Positions 33,600 through 45,090 of a stretch of 64,000 bases of DNA are shown here, in pieces. Every line of letters begins with the position of its first letter. Position 1 is the first letter of the stretch. The position numbers were made by a program, and so were the translations under genes. The notes beneath the pieces were generated by a model that saw only the letters and a program-made list of their open reading frames with translations, searched no databases and was not told where the DNA came from. Source of the stretch: Apoderus coryli (Eukaryota > Arthropoda > Insecta > Coleoptera > Attelabidae); contig OU452203.1 of NCBI GenBank assembly GCA_911728435.2, positions 18,125,651 to 18,189,650 of the forward strand. Reading direction: 5' to 3'.

Positions 33600-35555
33600 A
33601 TTAACCCGGCTCACGGAGCACAGAGTCACCTTCTCTGTCGCTCACGTGGGTAATTCTAACCTGGCGCGTCCACGTCGCGGGGGTGGGCATCTACCACTTC
33701 AGTAGGCCGGAGTGAATAGATGGCTAAGTTCAGGTTGGGACCCAGTTCTGTGGGGTATAACACAGACCCCTTGCCCAGGGTTACGGGTGAAGCCCACAAT
33801 GGCAGAAAGGCGGAGAAGCAGAGCTTCGGAACGGTGGATCTGGCAGAAGTGGCACCCACGATTTTAGGGCTAGTATAAAATCAACCAGCACCTGATGAAA
33901 GGCAGCAGTTTCATCAGTACCAAGGCATGGCGTAGAAAGATAAACTTTCTCAAAACGGTGTGTAACTTGGACGCGAAAAGCGCAGCTGAAACAGCCTTAC
34001 CGGTTTTCGCACTGCGGTGTAGAAAGGAAACGGAACTCCTACTACACTATACTACTTCCAAATCATCCAAATGACTAGTACGAACAGAACCACGGCCCTC
34101 AGTCCGGGGCACCCCTTAGGTGCGAAGAATCCCCCCGTCAAACATAATCAATCCCCCCGTCAAACATAATCAAATACCAAATATCCTCCTGAAATTACAA
34201 AAGAAGAGATCCACCTTTGTTACTTTGCCAAAGAAGAACAAGGCATCACAATGTGACGAATACCGCATGATCAGTTTGATGTCCCACGCCTTGAAGATAT
34301 TCTTGCGGATCATTCATAACCGCATATATAAAAAGTGTGAGTCCGTAATTGATCGCTCGCAATTTGGCTTTAGGAATGGAACGGGTACCCGAGAGGCTCT
34401 TTTCTCTTTGAATGTGCTAACTCAGAGATGTAGGGACATGAACGTCGCTGTATTCGCGTGCTTTATTGATTATAAAAAAGCTTTTGATTGTGTGTCACAT
34501 CAAAAAATGATCAACATCCTAAAATCAACCGGGATCGATGCTCAAGATCTAAAGATCATTACTGAACTTTATTGGCACCAAACAGCAACAGTCAAAATCG
34601 AAGGGTCCACATCAGAAGAAATAGCAATAAGAAGGGGCGTGCGACAGGGTTGTGTACTGTCCCCACTACTGTTTAATCTCTACTCTGAGGCAATATTCAT
34701 CGAAGCTCTCGAAAATTCAACTGCAGGCATAAAGATCAATGGAATCAATATAAGTAACCTTCGATACGCAGATGATACCGTCGTAATAGCCAGCAGTATA
34801 ACAGAACTTCAATCCCTTATGTACCTTATTGTGGAGTATAGTGAGAACTTTGGGCTTTATATGAATACATCCAAGACCAAACTGATGGTATTCTCAAAAT
34901 CACCAAGACCCGTTACTCTAATGATCAACGGAGAGCACATTACACAAGTGTCATCTATAAAATACTTGGGGGTACTCGTCAGCCAGCAATGCGACTCAAA
35001 TACCGAAATTAGATCAAGAATTGCGCAAGCACGGAAAATTCTGAATAACATGAGGACACTTCTGGCAAACCGAGACCTCAGCCTGGACCTCCGGATTAGA
35101 TTACTTCGCTGCTACATCTTCCCTGTCCTTCTATACGGATGTGAGAGCTGGACCATTGATGCAACCACAGAAAAGAGAATAGATGCGTGCGAAATGTACG
35201 CCTACAGACGAATGCTGCGAGTTTCTTGGACGGCACATAAGAGAAACATAGAGGTTATGCAGCAAATGGGTAAACACAAAGAACTCCTCACGACAATCAA
35301 GGAGAGAAAGCTGCAGTACCTAGGACATATCATGAGAGGCGAACGATATGAGATTCTCCGCCTGATAATAGAGGGAAAGATCGAAGGAAAACGGACAGTC
35401 GGCCGTAGACAAAATTCATGGCTGAGGGACTTACGTAGATGGTTCGGACAGACGTCCATAGAAATTTTCAGAGCTGCGGTTTCCCGCACAACAATAGCCA
35501 TTTGGATCGCCAACCTTCGTAGGGAGACGTCGTCCTAAGAAGAAGAAAGAACATA
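33600..35555 (+). mobile_element. Non-LTR retrotransposon: GC-rich 5' leader joined to RT, internally deleted
   Basis: Bases 33600-34120 are a GC-rich leader unlike the neighbourhood. They join directly to a 472-codon open frame (34120-35538) coding for RT: SQFGFRNGTGTREALFS, CFIDYKKAFDCVSHQKM, RRGVRQGCVLSPLLFNLYSE, LRYADDTVV, then thumb, LLYGCESW and a C-terminal LQYLGHIMRGERYE block. The endonuclease and the first part of RT are missing, so an internal deletion lies at the join, where a 22-bp tandem word (CCCCCCGTCAAACATAATCA) sits at 34130-34171. It ends in an AAG-rich tail. The RT part is surprisingly open. Confidence 0.88.
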
Positions 35556-35839
35556 TCGGTCACTAAATTTGAAAAAATTATTTAAAGCAGTTTTTGAATT
35601 ATGGCACCCTGTATCTAGACAAGTAAGCCCGAATATAGAAACACCCTGTAGAAGCTATTACCTATATACCCCAATTGAAAATAATGTTTCATAATAAATC
35701 ATATCCAATATTTACTAAAAAGTTCTAGTAATATTAGTAGCATTTTAATGATCAGAGTATGCAGGTTGGGGTAGTAATTTCGCAAAATGTTACAAGGGCA
35801 TCTAAACTATAAGGTTATAGTTTTTGAAACAGCATCAAA

Positions 35840-36830
35840 TTTTATTATAATAATAATAAGTTTATTTGCAGTTCAAAATAAGATACATATTCAATATATT
35901 ATAAATATTTAGACTAAAAAAAAAGAACCACAAAATGGGCTGAATGGCAGTAAATACTGATATAGGAATTCAGCCCAAACAAAAATATCATATTCAAAGT
36001 ATGCTAACAGTGAAAAATAGATAAACAAAAAAAATCAAACAAAAAATGATATTGTGAAGGTCCCAAAATTGAACACAAAAGCCTGAAAAATTACTCTAAT
36101 TAACGCAATAACAACATAAAATATGTACAAATTCAAAAAATATTAGTTAGAATCGTCATTTTAAATATTGGGAAATTGGGGATCAGTTCAAAGTGGATTC
36201 AATAAATAAGTGTTCACGAAGGAATATACATTTAACTTTTTTAAGTAATCAGGTATGCGGTTATAGATTTTGTAAATCTGAAAAGTGAATGATCGCTCAA
36301 AAATGGCAGTTCTGTGGCTTGGGGGAGAAAGAAGATTTCTGGACCTAATGTTTATGTTATGTACATCCGATCGGAACTTAATTTTATTATACAGATATGG
36401 GAGTTGTCTAGTCATAAGAATTGTATGAAATAAAACCGCTGAATGTAACTGCCTCCGGTCGTTCATGGAGAGCCATTTGGTACTTAATAGGTTATGGCTT
36501 ACAGGCTCGTACTTCCTAATCCCAAAAATGTACCTCAAACATGATTTTTGAACGCGTTGGATACGATTTTTATCAATATTTAGCAAACAGGGGCCATAAA
36601 CAACGTCACAAAAATTAAAATTACTCAAAACCAGATTTGAACGTGTCTATGTGGATAAAGCATCTTCAATGAGGCATATGACTTTGAAATGCATTTAGAG
36701 ATGTGATCATTGAAGCGTAATTCGGAATCCAACACTAGTCCCAAACTTCTGACCTTGTCTGTAATTTGCAGTGATACATCATTGAGCTTAATTTGCATAC
36801 AATTTTTAACATGTTTGTTTTTACCAAAAA
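35840..36830 (-). mobile_element. 3' fragment of a Jockey/CR1-like LINE
   Basis: Minus-strand pieces after the RT core: VRSLGLVLDSELRFNDHISK near 36740, then 36628-36188 (RIQRVQKSCLRYIFGIRKY), ending in an ATT/TAA-rich tail near 35845. The 5' part is absent. Confidence 0.8.
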
Positions 36831-37834
36831 ACTAGAATATGTCACACATGCAGTTTTTATTTTCAACAATTACCACCCTTATTTATCTAGTCAGTTCACT
36901 AATTTCTCTAAGCCAGCCAGTTTAAATACACCCATGGACAACAATATCGAACATTTCAAAGTTAAAAAATTTATTAAAAATGTAAAAACACTTTTTACTA
37001 GTAAAGTAGTACTTAGTAATGCCATTGTCTTTATAAACAATGGTAATGCTTATTGCTGTTATAGTTATTTTCGGTCGAATATAGCAACACCCAAGATAGC
37101 TCTAATGAGAATTTTGAAACGTATTTTAGTTATTTGGTGGCATAAGCAGTGTTTTATTCTGATTCCTTGATATTTATTAGTTGAAAGATTCTCATGCCTC
37201 TGGTCGACTAAAACTCTTTTTCCTTCGGGCCTGTATTCTAACAATATCGGTTACTTTTGCATTTTCTGGTTGCTTTTTTGTTAAATTAAGAGTTTTGATA
37301 CTTTCTGTTCTTATTAAAATTGATATTAACCACTTTTTAAAACCAATAATTACGTGGAAGTGAGGTTTATTGTTTGCTTTGTTTATAATAATTACCTAAG
37401 AGGACCAATCAAAATAATTTATTAGACACAAATTTAATTTTGCTGTTAAAACTAATTAAAATGTTCCCATCATTCATCCCCTTAGGGAAATGAGACAGTT
37501 TATGGGTGTAGTTGTTGACAACACACGTTTTTAATATATCAGCTACCAACATTTTCAATTAAGTTTGTTTAGATAATTATTATACCTACCGGTTTTCTTT
37601 TTCTGAGAAAAACATACTCCGTCAATTTTTTCCCACTTCGTTGTGAGTTGGTGGATGATGATGAATAACTAATTTTGAATATTTTTAACAGAAAAACACA
37701 ACTTCAAACAAGGTGTCATAAATAATTCTTGAAATTAAAAGTCGAAAAAAAAACATAAAACGGCTAAATTCTTTTTTCTTTATTGACACAAAGTATGCAT
37801 TTTATTTTATTTTTCTTGATCCGCTGCAGAGTGC
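36831..37834. other. Spacer
   Basis: No gene. A short CATTGTCTTTATAAACAATGG fold-back near 37023 belongs to the hairpin word family also seen at 850 and 6480. Confidence 0.4.
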
Positions 37835-38730
37835 TGAGGTGTTCCAGACCGATCTCGACAGAGTGATGACTTGGTCATCAACTTGGCTGATGAGTTTGAA
37901 TTTGGATAAATGTACAGTCCTCCATTTGGGACCAAATAACCCCGAAATATCCTACACCCTTGGTGGACACGAATTAAGACCAACTCTCCAGCAAAAGGAT
38001 CACGGCGTGATTATTACCAATGATTTAAAATGGGAAATCCATGTCTCGGCGGTAGTGAAGAAGGCCAACAAATTGTGGTATTTGATCCAGAAAGCATTTA
38101 GATCAAGGTCCAATGACATGGTTCTGAAGCTGTACAAGTCGTTTGTCAGGCCGGGCCTGGAATATGCCAATAGTGTATGGTCTCCTTATTTTGTTAAGGA
38201 TATTGAGGCTTTGGAGAGAGTTCAGAGAAGATTTACCAAGCTTCCACAAGCGCTGTGCCACCTGCCATATGAATATCGGCTAAGAGCTTTGAATATCGGC
38301 TAAGAGCTTTGAACGCTTGAAGAAAGGCGTCGTCGTGGCGACTTGCCATGATACAGACGTATAAGGTTCTTAGCGGACATTACACAATAAACTTGGATCT
38401 CTTTCATCTTAATAGAAATCCGAGCCTACGTGGTAACAGCAAGAAATTGTGCAAAGAAAGATGCGCCAAGCTCGCTCGAAGAAACTTTCTGTCATATAGA
38501 GTGGTATATGCGTTGAATGATATGTCGCAGGAGGTTGTATCAGCGCCAACAGTGAATAGTTTTAAGAACAGTCTGGAAATTACGCTTAAAGATCGGGGCA
38601 GCTGCATGGTCCACTACTCGTTATAGTAAATAGTCGTGTTTTTATGCACTGAGCCGAGTTTTATCTTTTACAAATCGGGTGACAGTCTCATCGGTTTCAC
38701 CACTTACTGTCTGAACTAATAATAATAATA
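37835..38730 (+). mobile_element. 3' fragment of a Jockey-like LINE
   Basis: The thumb and C-terminal region reads QTDLDRVMTWSSTW, KCTVLHLG, HGVIITNDLKW, SFVRPGLEYANSVWSPY and ERVQRRFTKLP. A 20-bp tandem duplication (38271-38290 and 38291-38310) then breaks the frame. The rest continues in a second frame (38348-38626). It ends in a (TAA)n tail at about 38717. Confidence 0.85.
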
Positions 38731-39133
38731 AAAAAGGAAGCGATATTTTAAAAATAACTAGGTACTCTTCTTTGTGCTTTTTTAATAAAAAATTAAAACA
38801 GGAAAAAAAAGCGATTTAAACCAAAAATTATTGGGTTCATCCTAAGACTCCCCCAAACTCTTTCTCAAAATTCTTTTTTTAGCGTGTTCACCATACTTTC
38901 CCCTATTAAATGGTTTCTTGTTAATGAGAAAATTCCCTATTAGAATGTTCTACCTACTAAATTCAAGACGAGAAGGAATTGATATTATTTTTGATCATCA
39001 ACCTGTTTTTTTAAAACAAATATTTATCGTAAAACAGCAGTAAAACAACCCCATAATGCCATTGAAAATAGCTTAACTACTACTGACTCACCCACTTCAC
39101 GAAATCGAGGAGTCAAAGAAATAACAACCTTAC
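38731..39133. other. Spacer downstream of cassette D
   Basis: No gene; if cassette D is unspliced its frame runs on to 39024, but a donor at 39133 ends the similarity to the other cassettes. Confidence 0.4.
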
Positions 39134-39677
39134 CTACGGCATTCACATGCATCTGCTCCAAAAGACTCAGTTCAGACTCATTATAAGACACCAGAAAAAT
39201 CGCACGAACATCTCCATTATCCATTGAAACTAAATCTAAGCAATATTCGTCTTTCGTATACAAATATAACTCATCATCCTCACTACTTCCACTGGAATAA
39301 ATGTTTTCACCCAATAAGTCTCCATTAAACTGGAGATAGGCTTTATTTATTATTGGAATTACCCGATTTTCTTTGGTATGAATTATTTCGAAGTTATTTG
39401 CTCCTAACATTTCTGAAGTTGACACTGTTGCAAGTAACTTCGTGCTATTGTAAATTTCAAATATCAGTTCATACTTCGTTAAATTATCATTTTTTGTACA
39501 AATTTCATTCACAAATAATTCCTGGTCAGCGCAGCACTTGACAATAGAGAATTTATCAGAAATAATCGTTGAATTTATCAATACATTGTAATTATTGTCT
39601 TCTTTTTTAAAATAATTTGAGGATTTTGTTAAAATCATTGTATTTAAAACAATAAACAACGATATCAGGTTTAACAT
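39134..39677 (-). CDS. Methuselah-like ectodomain exon, cassette D
   Basis: ATG at 39677, a signal peptide (MLNLISLFIVLNTMILT), then about 181 residues with FSIVKCCADQELFVNEIC and LYTKDEYCLDLV, the two hallmark Methuselah blocks. The last family cysteine is replaced: AIFLVSY stands where its sisters have a C. It ends ..NAVG with donor G|gtaagg in phase 1. Joined to the shared exons the total is 482 residues in frame. The unspliced frame continues for 37 more codons without a TM-like stretch. The nearest neighbours on both sides are LINE fragments. The lost cysteine may mean early decay or a changed disulphide. Confidence 0.7.
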
Positions 39678-39879
39678 GATGTGGTTAGTTTTTCTACTAA
39701 AAGTAATTTTGTGTAAGAGCCTCTCTTATTATTCAAATACAAGTGGCACGAGTATTATGCAAATATAAATGTGATTAATGGCTTGGATAAGTTCTTATAC
39801 TGGGTGAAAAATAGGAGTAACACATCATGTGGTGTAATATGGCAATTACACGTTTTGGAAAAACTCTAAATTTGTGTGT

Positions 39880-40980
39880 GGTTTTTCTCCTTATCAGAGG
39901 TCATCAGTTTCCTGTCATTTTTAATATTTATAGATGACCTGATCAAGGTCATTGGTGTCTCTAGGCTTGCATTTGCAGACGATCTTAAATTATTCGCTGT
40001 GGTGGATTCTTTGAGTGATTGCGAAGCGTTGCAAGAGAATTTGATTATCGTGAATGACTGGTGTGGAATAAATTATCGTTAAATGTCTCCAAATGTTGCG
40101 TATCAACGTTTCATAGAATTAAGAACCCAATTCTCTTTCAATATAAGATAAATATCGATGCACTTAAGCGCGTATCCGAAGTCACTGATTTGGTTGTTGT
40201 CTTCGATACCAAATTCACATTTGCACCACATTATTCCTCTAGAGCGCTTGGTTTTGTGTTGCGGAATGGTGGAGACTTTGGTGTATCCACTTTGAAACTC
40301 CTCTATTATGCATTTGTTCGCAGCAGATTGGAGTTTGCTTCATTAATTTGGAATCCTATGTACGATTGCTATGTTGGAGATTTAGAGTCTGTGCAGAGGC
40401 GATTTCTAAAGTACTTGGCTTATAGAGAGGATTACATTTATCCTGCAAGGGGTTCAAGTCATCAAGACTTATTAAACAGATACGGTATGCGTTCTCTTAG
40501 TCTACGCAGAGATATAAACTCCGTTAAGTTTTTTATAATTTAATTCACAACACAACAGACTGTGAGTTTTTGCTGTCAATGTTGGATTTTCAAATTGCGC
40601 GTCCTGGAGCCAGGAGTAGTCCTACTTTCAGATTGAGCACGCCCAACTCTAATGTTCTTAGTCAAAGTCCAGTTTTTTATATGTGTAATTGTTATAATTC
40701 AGTTTCTAGTAGTTCTGAAGCTGATCTGTTCAGTGATTCCATTGGACAAATAATCCAAATATTTAATGCTTAGTTTTTATTTTTGTCTGTGATTTAAGAA
40801 TATTGATTTCCTCTTTCTTCTCTTTTAAGAGAATTCTTAATTTTCTTAAATTTAATTTATTTTTAATTAAAGTATCTTATTACTTAGTTTTAGGTATTAT
40901 TTTGAATATATTTATAATTTTTGTTTCCTGTTAGTGGGCAAATGGCCTGTTGGATGAATAAATATTATTATTATTATTTG
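39880..40980 (+). mobile_element. 3' fragment of a LINE
   Basis: Plus-strand pieces: IDDLIKVIGVSRLAFADDLK (39930-40020, catalytic FADD), then after a frameshift 40061-40543 (FAPHYSSRALGFVLRNG, SRLEFASLIWNP, ESVQRRFLKYL) and 40570-40773. It ends in a TTATTATTATT tail near 40975. Confidence 0.85.
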
Positions 40981-41598
40981 GGAGAGACGATATGCCAATT
41001 CTAGAGTAGAGACAAATTAAAAATCTTGAAAGTGTAGGTATTTGTGGAAGAACCTTTTTGTTTCTTTCATTTTTCAATTTATTCAAGAAACCTATTTTTT
41101 TTTAATGAAGAAGATGGATTCATCTTGAAGAAGAATAATTAATTTTGTGGAGCAGTCGTAATTTTATTGATTGATAATCATCGCTACTCTTCAAGATGGA
41201 CTGCTTTATTAAAGAAAAATAATTTTGTGGCATAGCGAACAAAATTATTAAGATATAAGTACCTACTCCAAAAAAATTTACTTTAACTTCGAAATACTCG
41301 TATATTTCTCTATCACCCTGTTGAACTCTGTCGCATTACATTCATTAACTAATAGAATCCACCTCTAGTTGGTGTGATGTGATTTTATCTACATGCCATG
41401 AGAATACGAGGATGGGATGAAAAGTTTCCAGCAATGACCATACAATTGTTGGGGTACTTGGCTGGAAGCTGCAATTTATTAAGCAGATAATTGTTGTGAT
41501 TTGGAATAGTAGGTTTATACACAAAATCACCAAAAAAAAGCAAATGCAAATGCCGTACAATTTTTTTTATCTCTACTCTCTATTAGTTTTAAGATATA
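40981..41598. other. Spacer
   Basis: No gene seen between the LINE tail and the mariner element. Confidence 0.4.
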
Positions 41599-42826
41599 CG
41601 AGGCACGTATTTTTAGTAAGTACCGTTTTGCGATTCCGCCGCCGCAGCGCTACGGTCGGCGTTCCGCGCATGCGCGCTGGTTACCTAAATCTCTTGTCTA
41701 CGCACTGACGCCATTACAGTCTGATTCCTCATTGTATACGTTGTTTACTGAGTGTTTAAGATGCCTCCGACAATCGTGAGTCCCGCCGATTGTGAAGTAC
41801 GGGTTGTTATACGATTTCTTAGTGCTAAAGGCGTAAAACCGATCGATATTCATCGTGAGATCTGTGAAGTTTACGGACAAAACATTATGAGTGATGGAAT
41901 GGTAAGGAAATGGGTGAGAGCATTTAAAGATGGCCGCACAAATGTGTATGATGAAGAACGGAGTGGGCGTCCTTCGGTCGTTAATGAAGATTTGGTGCAG
42001 AAAGTGGAGGAAAAGGTGAGAGAAAACAGACGCTTTACAATTTCATCAATGTGCGACTGCTTTCCTCAATATTCTCGTAGTGTTTTGTATCGCATTGTGA
42101 CCGAGAACTTGAATTACCGGAAATTGTGTTCACGTTGGGTTCCAAAAATGTTGACGGATTTGCACAAAACCCAACGTTTAGGCAGTGCATTGACTTTCCT
42201 TGAGCGGTACCACAATGAAGGTGAAGATTTTTTGGACCTAATTGTTACTGGTGACGAAACATGGGTGGCCTACGTCACACCAGTTTTTTGGGACAGAAAA
42301 GGAGTATTGCTATTGGAGTTTCTGCCTCGTAATGAGACAATCAATGCAGCGTCTTATTGTGAGATATTGCACAATCTGCGTTGTGCAATCCAGAACAAAA
42401 GTAAGGGTATCGTTTTGCTGCATGACAATGCCCGTCCACATGTGGCCAATCGGACCAAAGATCTCATCAAATCTTTTAAATGGGAAACTCTAGATCATCG
42501 ATCATCCTCCATACAGCCCTGATGTGGCGCCCAGCAACTACCATTTGTTCCTGCACTTGAAGAAAGACCTGGGTGGTCAGCGTCTTTAAGACGATAACGA
42601 AGTCAAAACATTTGTGATACAGTGGTTAACAAGTCAGGCGGCAGAATTTTATGAGGAGGATATTCAAAAACTGGTGCCACGTTATGACAAGTGCCTCAAT
42701 ATTCACGGAAATTATGTAGAAAAGTAGATTAAGGTACAGGCTTTCATGTAAAAATAAAATTATTGCGATATCTTTGCACGTCTTTTTTTAATTCCAAAAA
42801 GGTACTTACTTAAAAAACATGCCTCG
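41599..42826 (+). mobile_element. Mariner element, inactivated
   Basis: The TIRs of about 28 bp begin CGAGGCA and share GTAAGTACC; TA flanks both ends (41597-41598 and 42827-42828). Length 1,228 bp. It contains a broken transposase (41761 onward). Confidence 0.9.
41761..42723 (+). pseudogene. Mariner transposase pseudogene
   Basis: The N-terminal HTH region (MPPTIVSPADCEVRVVIRFL..) and paired-like domain are intact. The first Asp (VTGDETWV) and second (LLHDNARPH) are present. Against the family pattern, roughly 30 residues between the first Asp and the FWDRKG block are missing. A small insertion (repeated ATCATCGATC words near 42495) shifts the frame before the third block. There the expected final Asp reads Asn (APSNYHLF), and a premature TAA follows. 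The protein is inactive by several independent defects. Confidence 0.88.
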
Positions 42827-42828
42827 TA

Positions 42829-43396
42829 CAATCTGTGTCGTCATAAAAATAATAATAATAAACCAATGAACAATAAAATATCAAACGATAGTTGACATCC
42901 ACAACATTAATACATGTCAAAAAGAACACATAACACGTTAAAAATAAATAATTACAATAAAAACAAGAAATCACGAATACACTACAATGAGGATATGAAT
43001 TCATTGAGGCTGTAAAAAGCGTTACTCGTTAAAAATTTCCTCAATGATCTTTTAAAAATATTCTCCGATTGGCAACTCCTCAAGGCTGAAGGAAGCAAAT
43101 CAAAATTAAAAATTACAAACTAAAATTCAATAAAGGGTAGTTCAAAAGAAAAAAAAAATTGCTCGCAATATCGACAACATACTACGATATTTTATAATTT
43201 GTTTATAAAAAATCTTTCATGATTCGCAGGATTTTGACAACAGCAGTGAGATTCTCATCAAATTTGAGCTTAAGGCGTAGAGGTTAAGATTCCACTTATG
43301 CCCACTTTCAAACATCGTCTACATCTGACTAGGGGAGGGCATCACGCCAGTCCGACACTATCTATTTAATTTGAAATTGACACAAAACACACTTAC
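42829..43396. other. Spacer downstream of cassette E
   Basis: No gene recognised. Confidence 0.4.
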
Positions 43397-43877
43397 CAAT
43401 ATAATTCGAATGAATTCCCAACTCTTCTTCCATACAAAGCACTGCACCCAAAAAGCACTCATCAATAACCAAACCCGTATTGTTAGACTCTTTATAACAA
43501 AGTGTCTCCAAACAAAACTTGCGATTAGTAAAACTTTTACCAGAACTATATTCAAACTCTTTTAAAATGAAAAACTCATCAACAGTAAAATTAGTCATTA
43601 ACACTGGTTCCTTTCCTCTTCCGCAAAGTTGATCGGTATTAGGAAATTTAAATTTCACTTCAGGATATTGTTTACGAACATCAAATACCATGAATTCGCT
43701 GGTATATTCGCATTGTTCGTTAACGAATATCTCGAATTCTTTGCAGCATTTTCGAAGAAAACAGTTTGCTGAAGAATTATCTTTACATGATGGTTGTTGT
43801 GAGATGTTTTGTGGTGAGGTATTTGACATATTTAAAATTAATGTACAAAAGATTGTTGCTAATATATTTTTGAACAT
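43397..43877 (-). CDS. Methuselah-like ectodomain exon, cassette E
   Basis: I place the start at 43877 (MFKNILATIFCTLIL), which gives a proper signal peptide; an in-frame ATG 13 codons upstream would put charged residues in front. The ectodomain is about 160 residues, with NCFLRKCCKEFEIFVNEQC, RKFCLETLCYKE and ECFLGAVLCMEEE, so it has an extra cysteine pair over its sisters. It ends ..SNYIG with donor G|gtaagt in phase 1. Joined to the shared 7TM exons the total is 461 residues in frame. No membrane span lies in the exon or in the sequence left of it before cassette D. Confidence 0.72.
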
Positions 43878-44149
43878 TTTAATATCTACTGTTATATTTT
43901 TAAGGTGGATAATCAAACTGAAAGTGATTTTAATCTTTGAATAATTATTGTATAAGAGATGCTAAAATTAGTTTTCTACTGTAAGTCGAATGTGAGTTAC
44001 TATTATGAAGATTTGGTTTTAAAACCGGAGTCGTTACAATTAATTGTTATTATTTCAGTTTATTGTTAATATAGTAGAATTAGTTATTTTTGTTTTGATA
44101 AAATTTGTGGTTTTCGTAGGAATACATTAGTAGTAATTCGTAATGATAA
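43878..44149. other. Spacer upstream of cassette E
   Basis: No gene. It should contain the cassette E promoter; a TCAGTTT initiator-like word lies on the minus strand about 40 bases above the ATG. Confidence 0.35.
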
Positions 44150-45090
44150 GATTTTTTTTATATTACGTGAGTAGGACTAAAAGTTAATGCTATAATACAT
44201 ATCTCAAGAGGACAGATGGTTTGACAAAACTCGATTTTATTATTCAACATAGTTGCCTCCAAGGGCAATACAACGCTGAAAAAAAAAGGAATAATTTTTC
44301 CAAGGGCTGGTGGGGAAATAATAGCGGTATATTTCAAATCCTCAAAGCTCCTACCACTAGCTAAAAACCTGAGTGTACTCGATAATCGTTCGTGTGGTGT
44401 TATGGCTCTTCTCATCCTCGTGTCTTGACGTTCTATTTGTGGTGTTATTAAATGGAACAATTCCAGCTTGGTATTTTCATCCATTCTCAGATAATTTCTG
44501 TAATCGTCCGGTTCTAATTTCACTTTATTTATTAAATTAACATGCGAGAATGTATCACGTTTGGATAACCACGATTTTTTTCCATACTTTCAACTGCAAG
44601 AACGACAGCGGTTGCAATCACACACATTTATTCGACGTTCATTTTTCGCACAGGTCCCACCAACTGACGCACCTCGACGTTTACCTGATTAATGTGTCGC
44701 CACAATTCGTTGCGCGCGGACTTGCCCGCATGTGTATAGGCCGCTTAAGGGATTGTTCTCTGGCCAAACACTCCTCTGAAGCATCAATTCGTTGTCGATT
44801 TTGGTCGACTGTGAGCTCACGCGGCACCCACTTTGCACAGAGCTTTCGCAGACCCAAATGCTCGTGCACCTTCAATTTGCGATCGTTCATCACCAATTTC
44901 TGAATTTTGTTGACATTTTCTGAAATAAAAGCCTCATTTGGGTGTCCACTGCGCTCTGCATCATTTGGGCTGGTTCCACCACGTTTAAATTCAGCAATCC
45001 ACTCCATTTGTCTCGATGGTTCAGAGCTCGGATAATGTTTATCAAGCCATTGTTTGGTTTCCACTGTATTTTTTTCAAAAAGAAGAAGAA
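44150..45090 (-). mobile_element. Mariner remnant with nested Harbinger-like fragment
   Basis: Mariner N-terminal part on the minus strand at 45064 to about 44757 (HYPSSEPSRQMEWIAEFKR, DAERSGHPNEA, LGLRKLCAKWVPRELT). The mariner C-terminus (RCIALGGNYVE) lies at about 44283-44240, its TE end near 44155. Between them (about 44284-44756) sits unrelated sequence ending in a Harbinger nuclease N-terminal frame (44523-44287). The catalytic mariner core is gone. Confidence 0.75.
44287..44523 (-). pseudogene. Harbinger (HARBI1-like) transposase N-terminal fragment
   Basis: DDYRNYLRMDENT, RRAITPHERLSSTLRFLASG and RSFEDLKYTAIISPPALGKI are the standard N-terminal block of PIF/Harbinger nucleases. The frame then leaves the family at the junction with mariner 3' sequence; the DDE nuclease half is absent. 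Confidence 0.8.

Noticed and set aside
36793..37170. 125-codon plus-strand ORF
   Set aside because: No family match; it overlaps the end of a minus-strand LINE fragment and a hairpin repeat.
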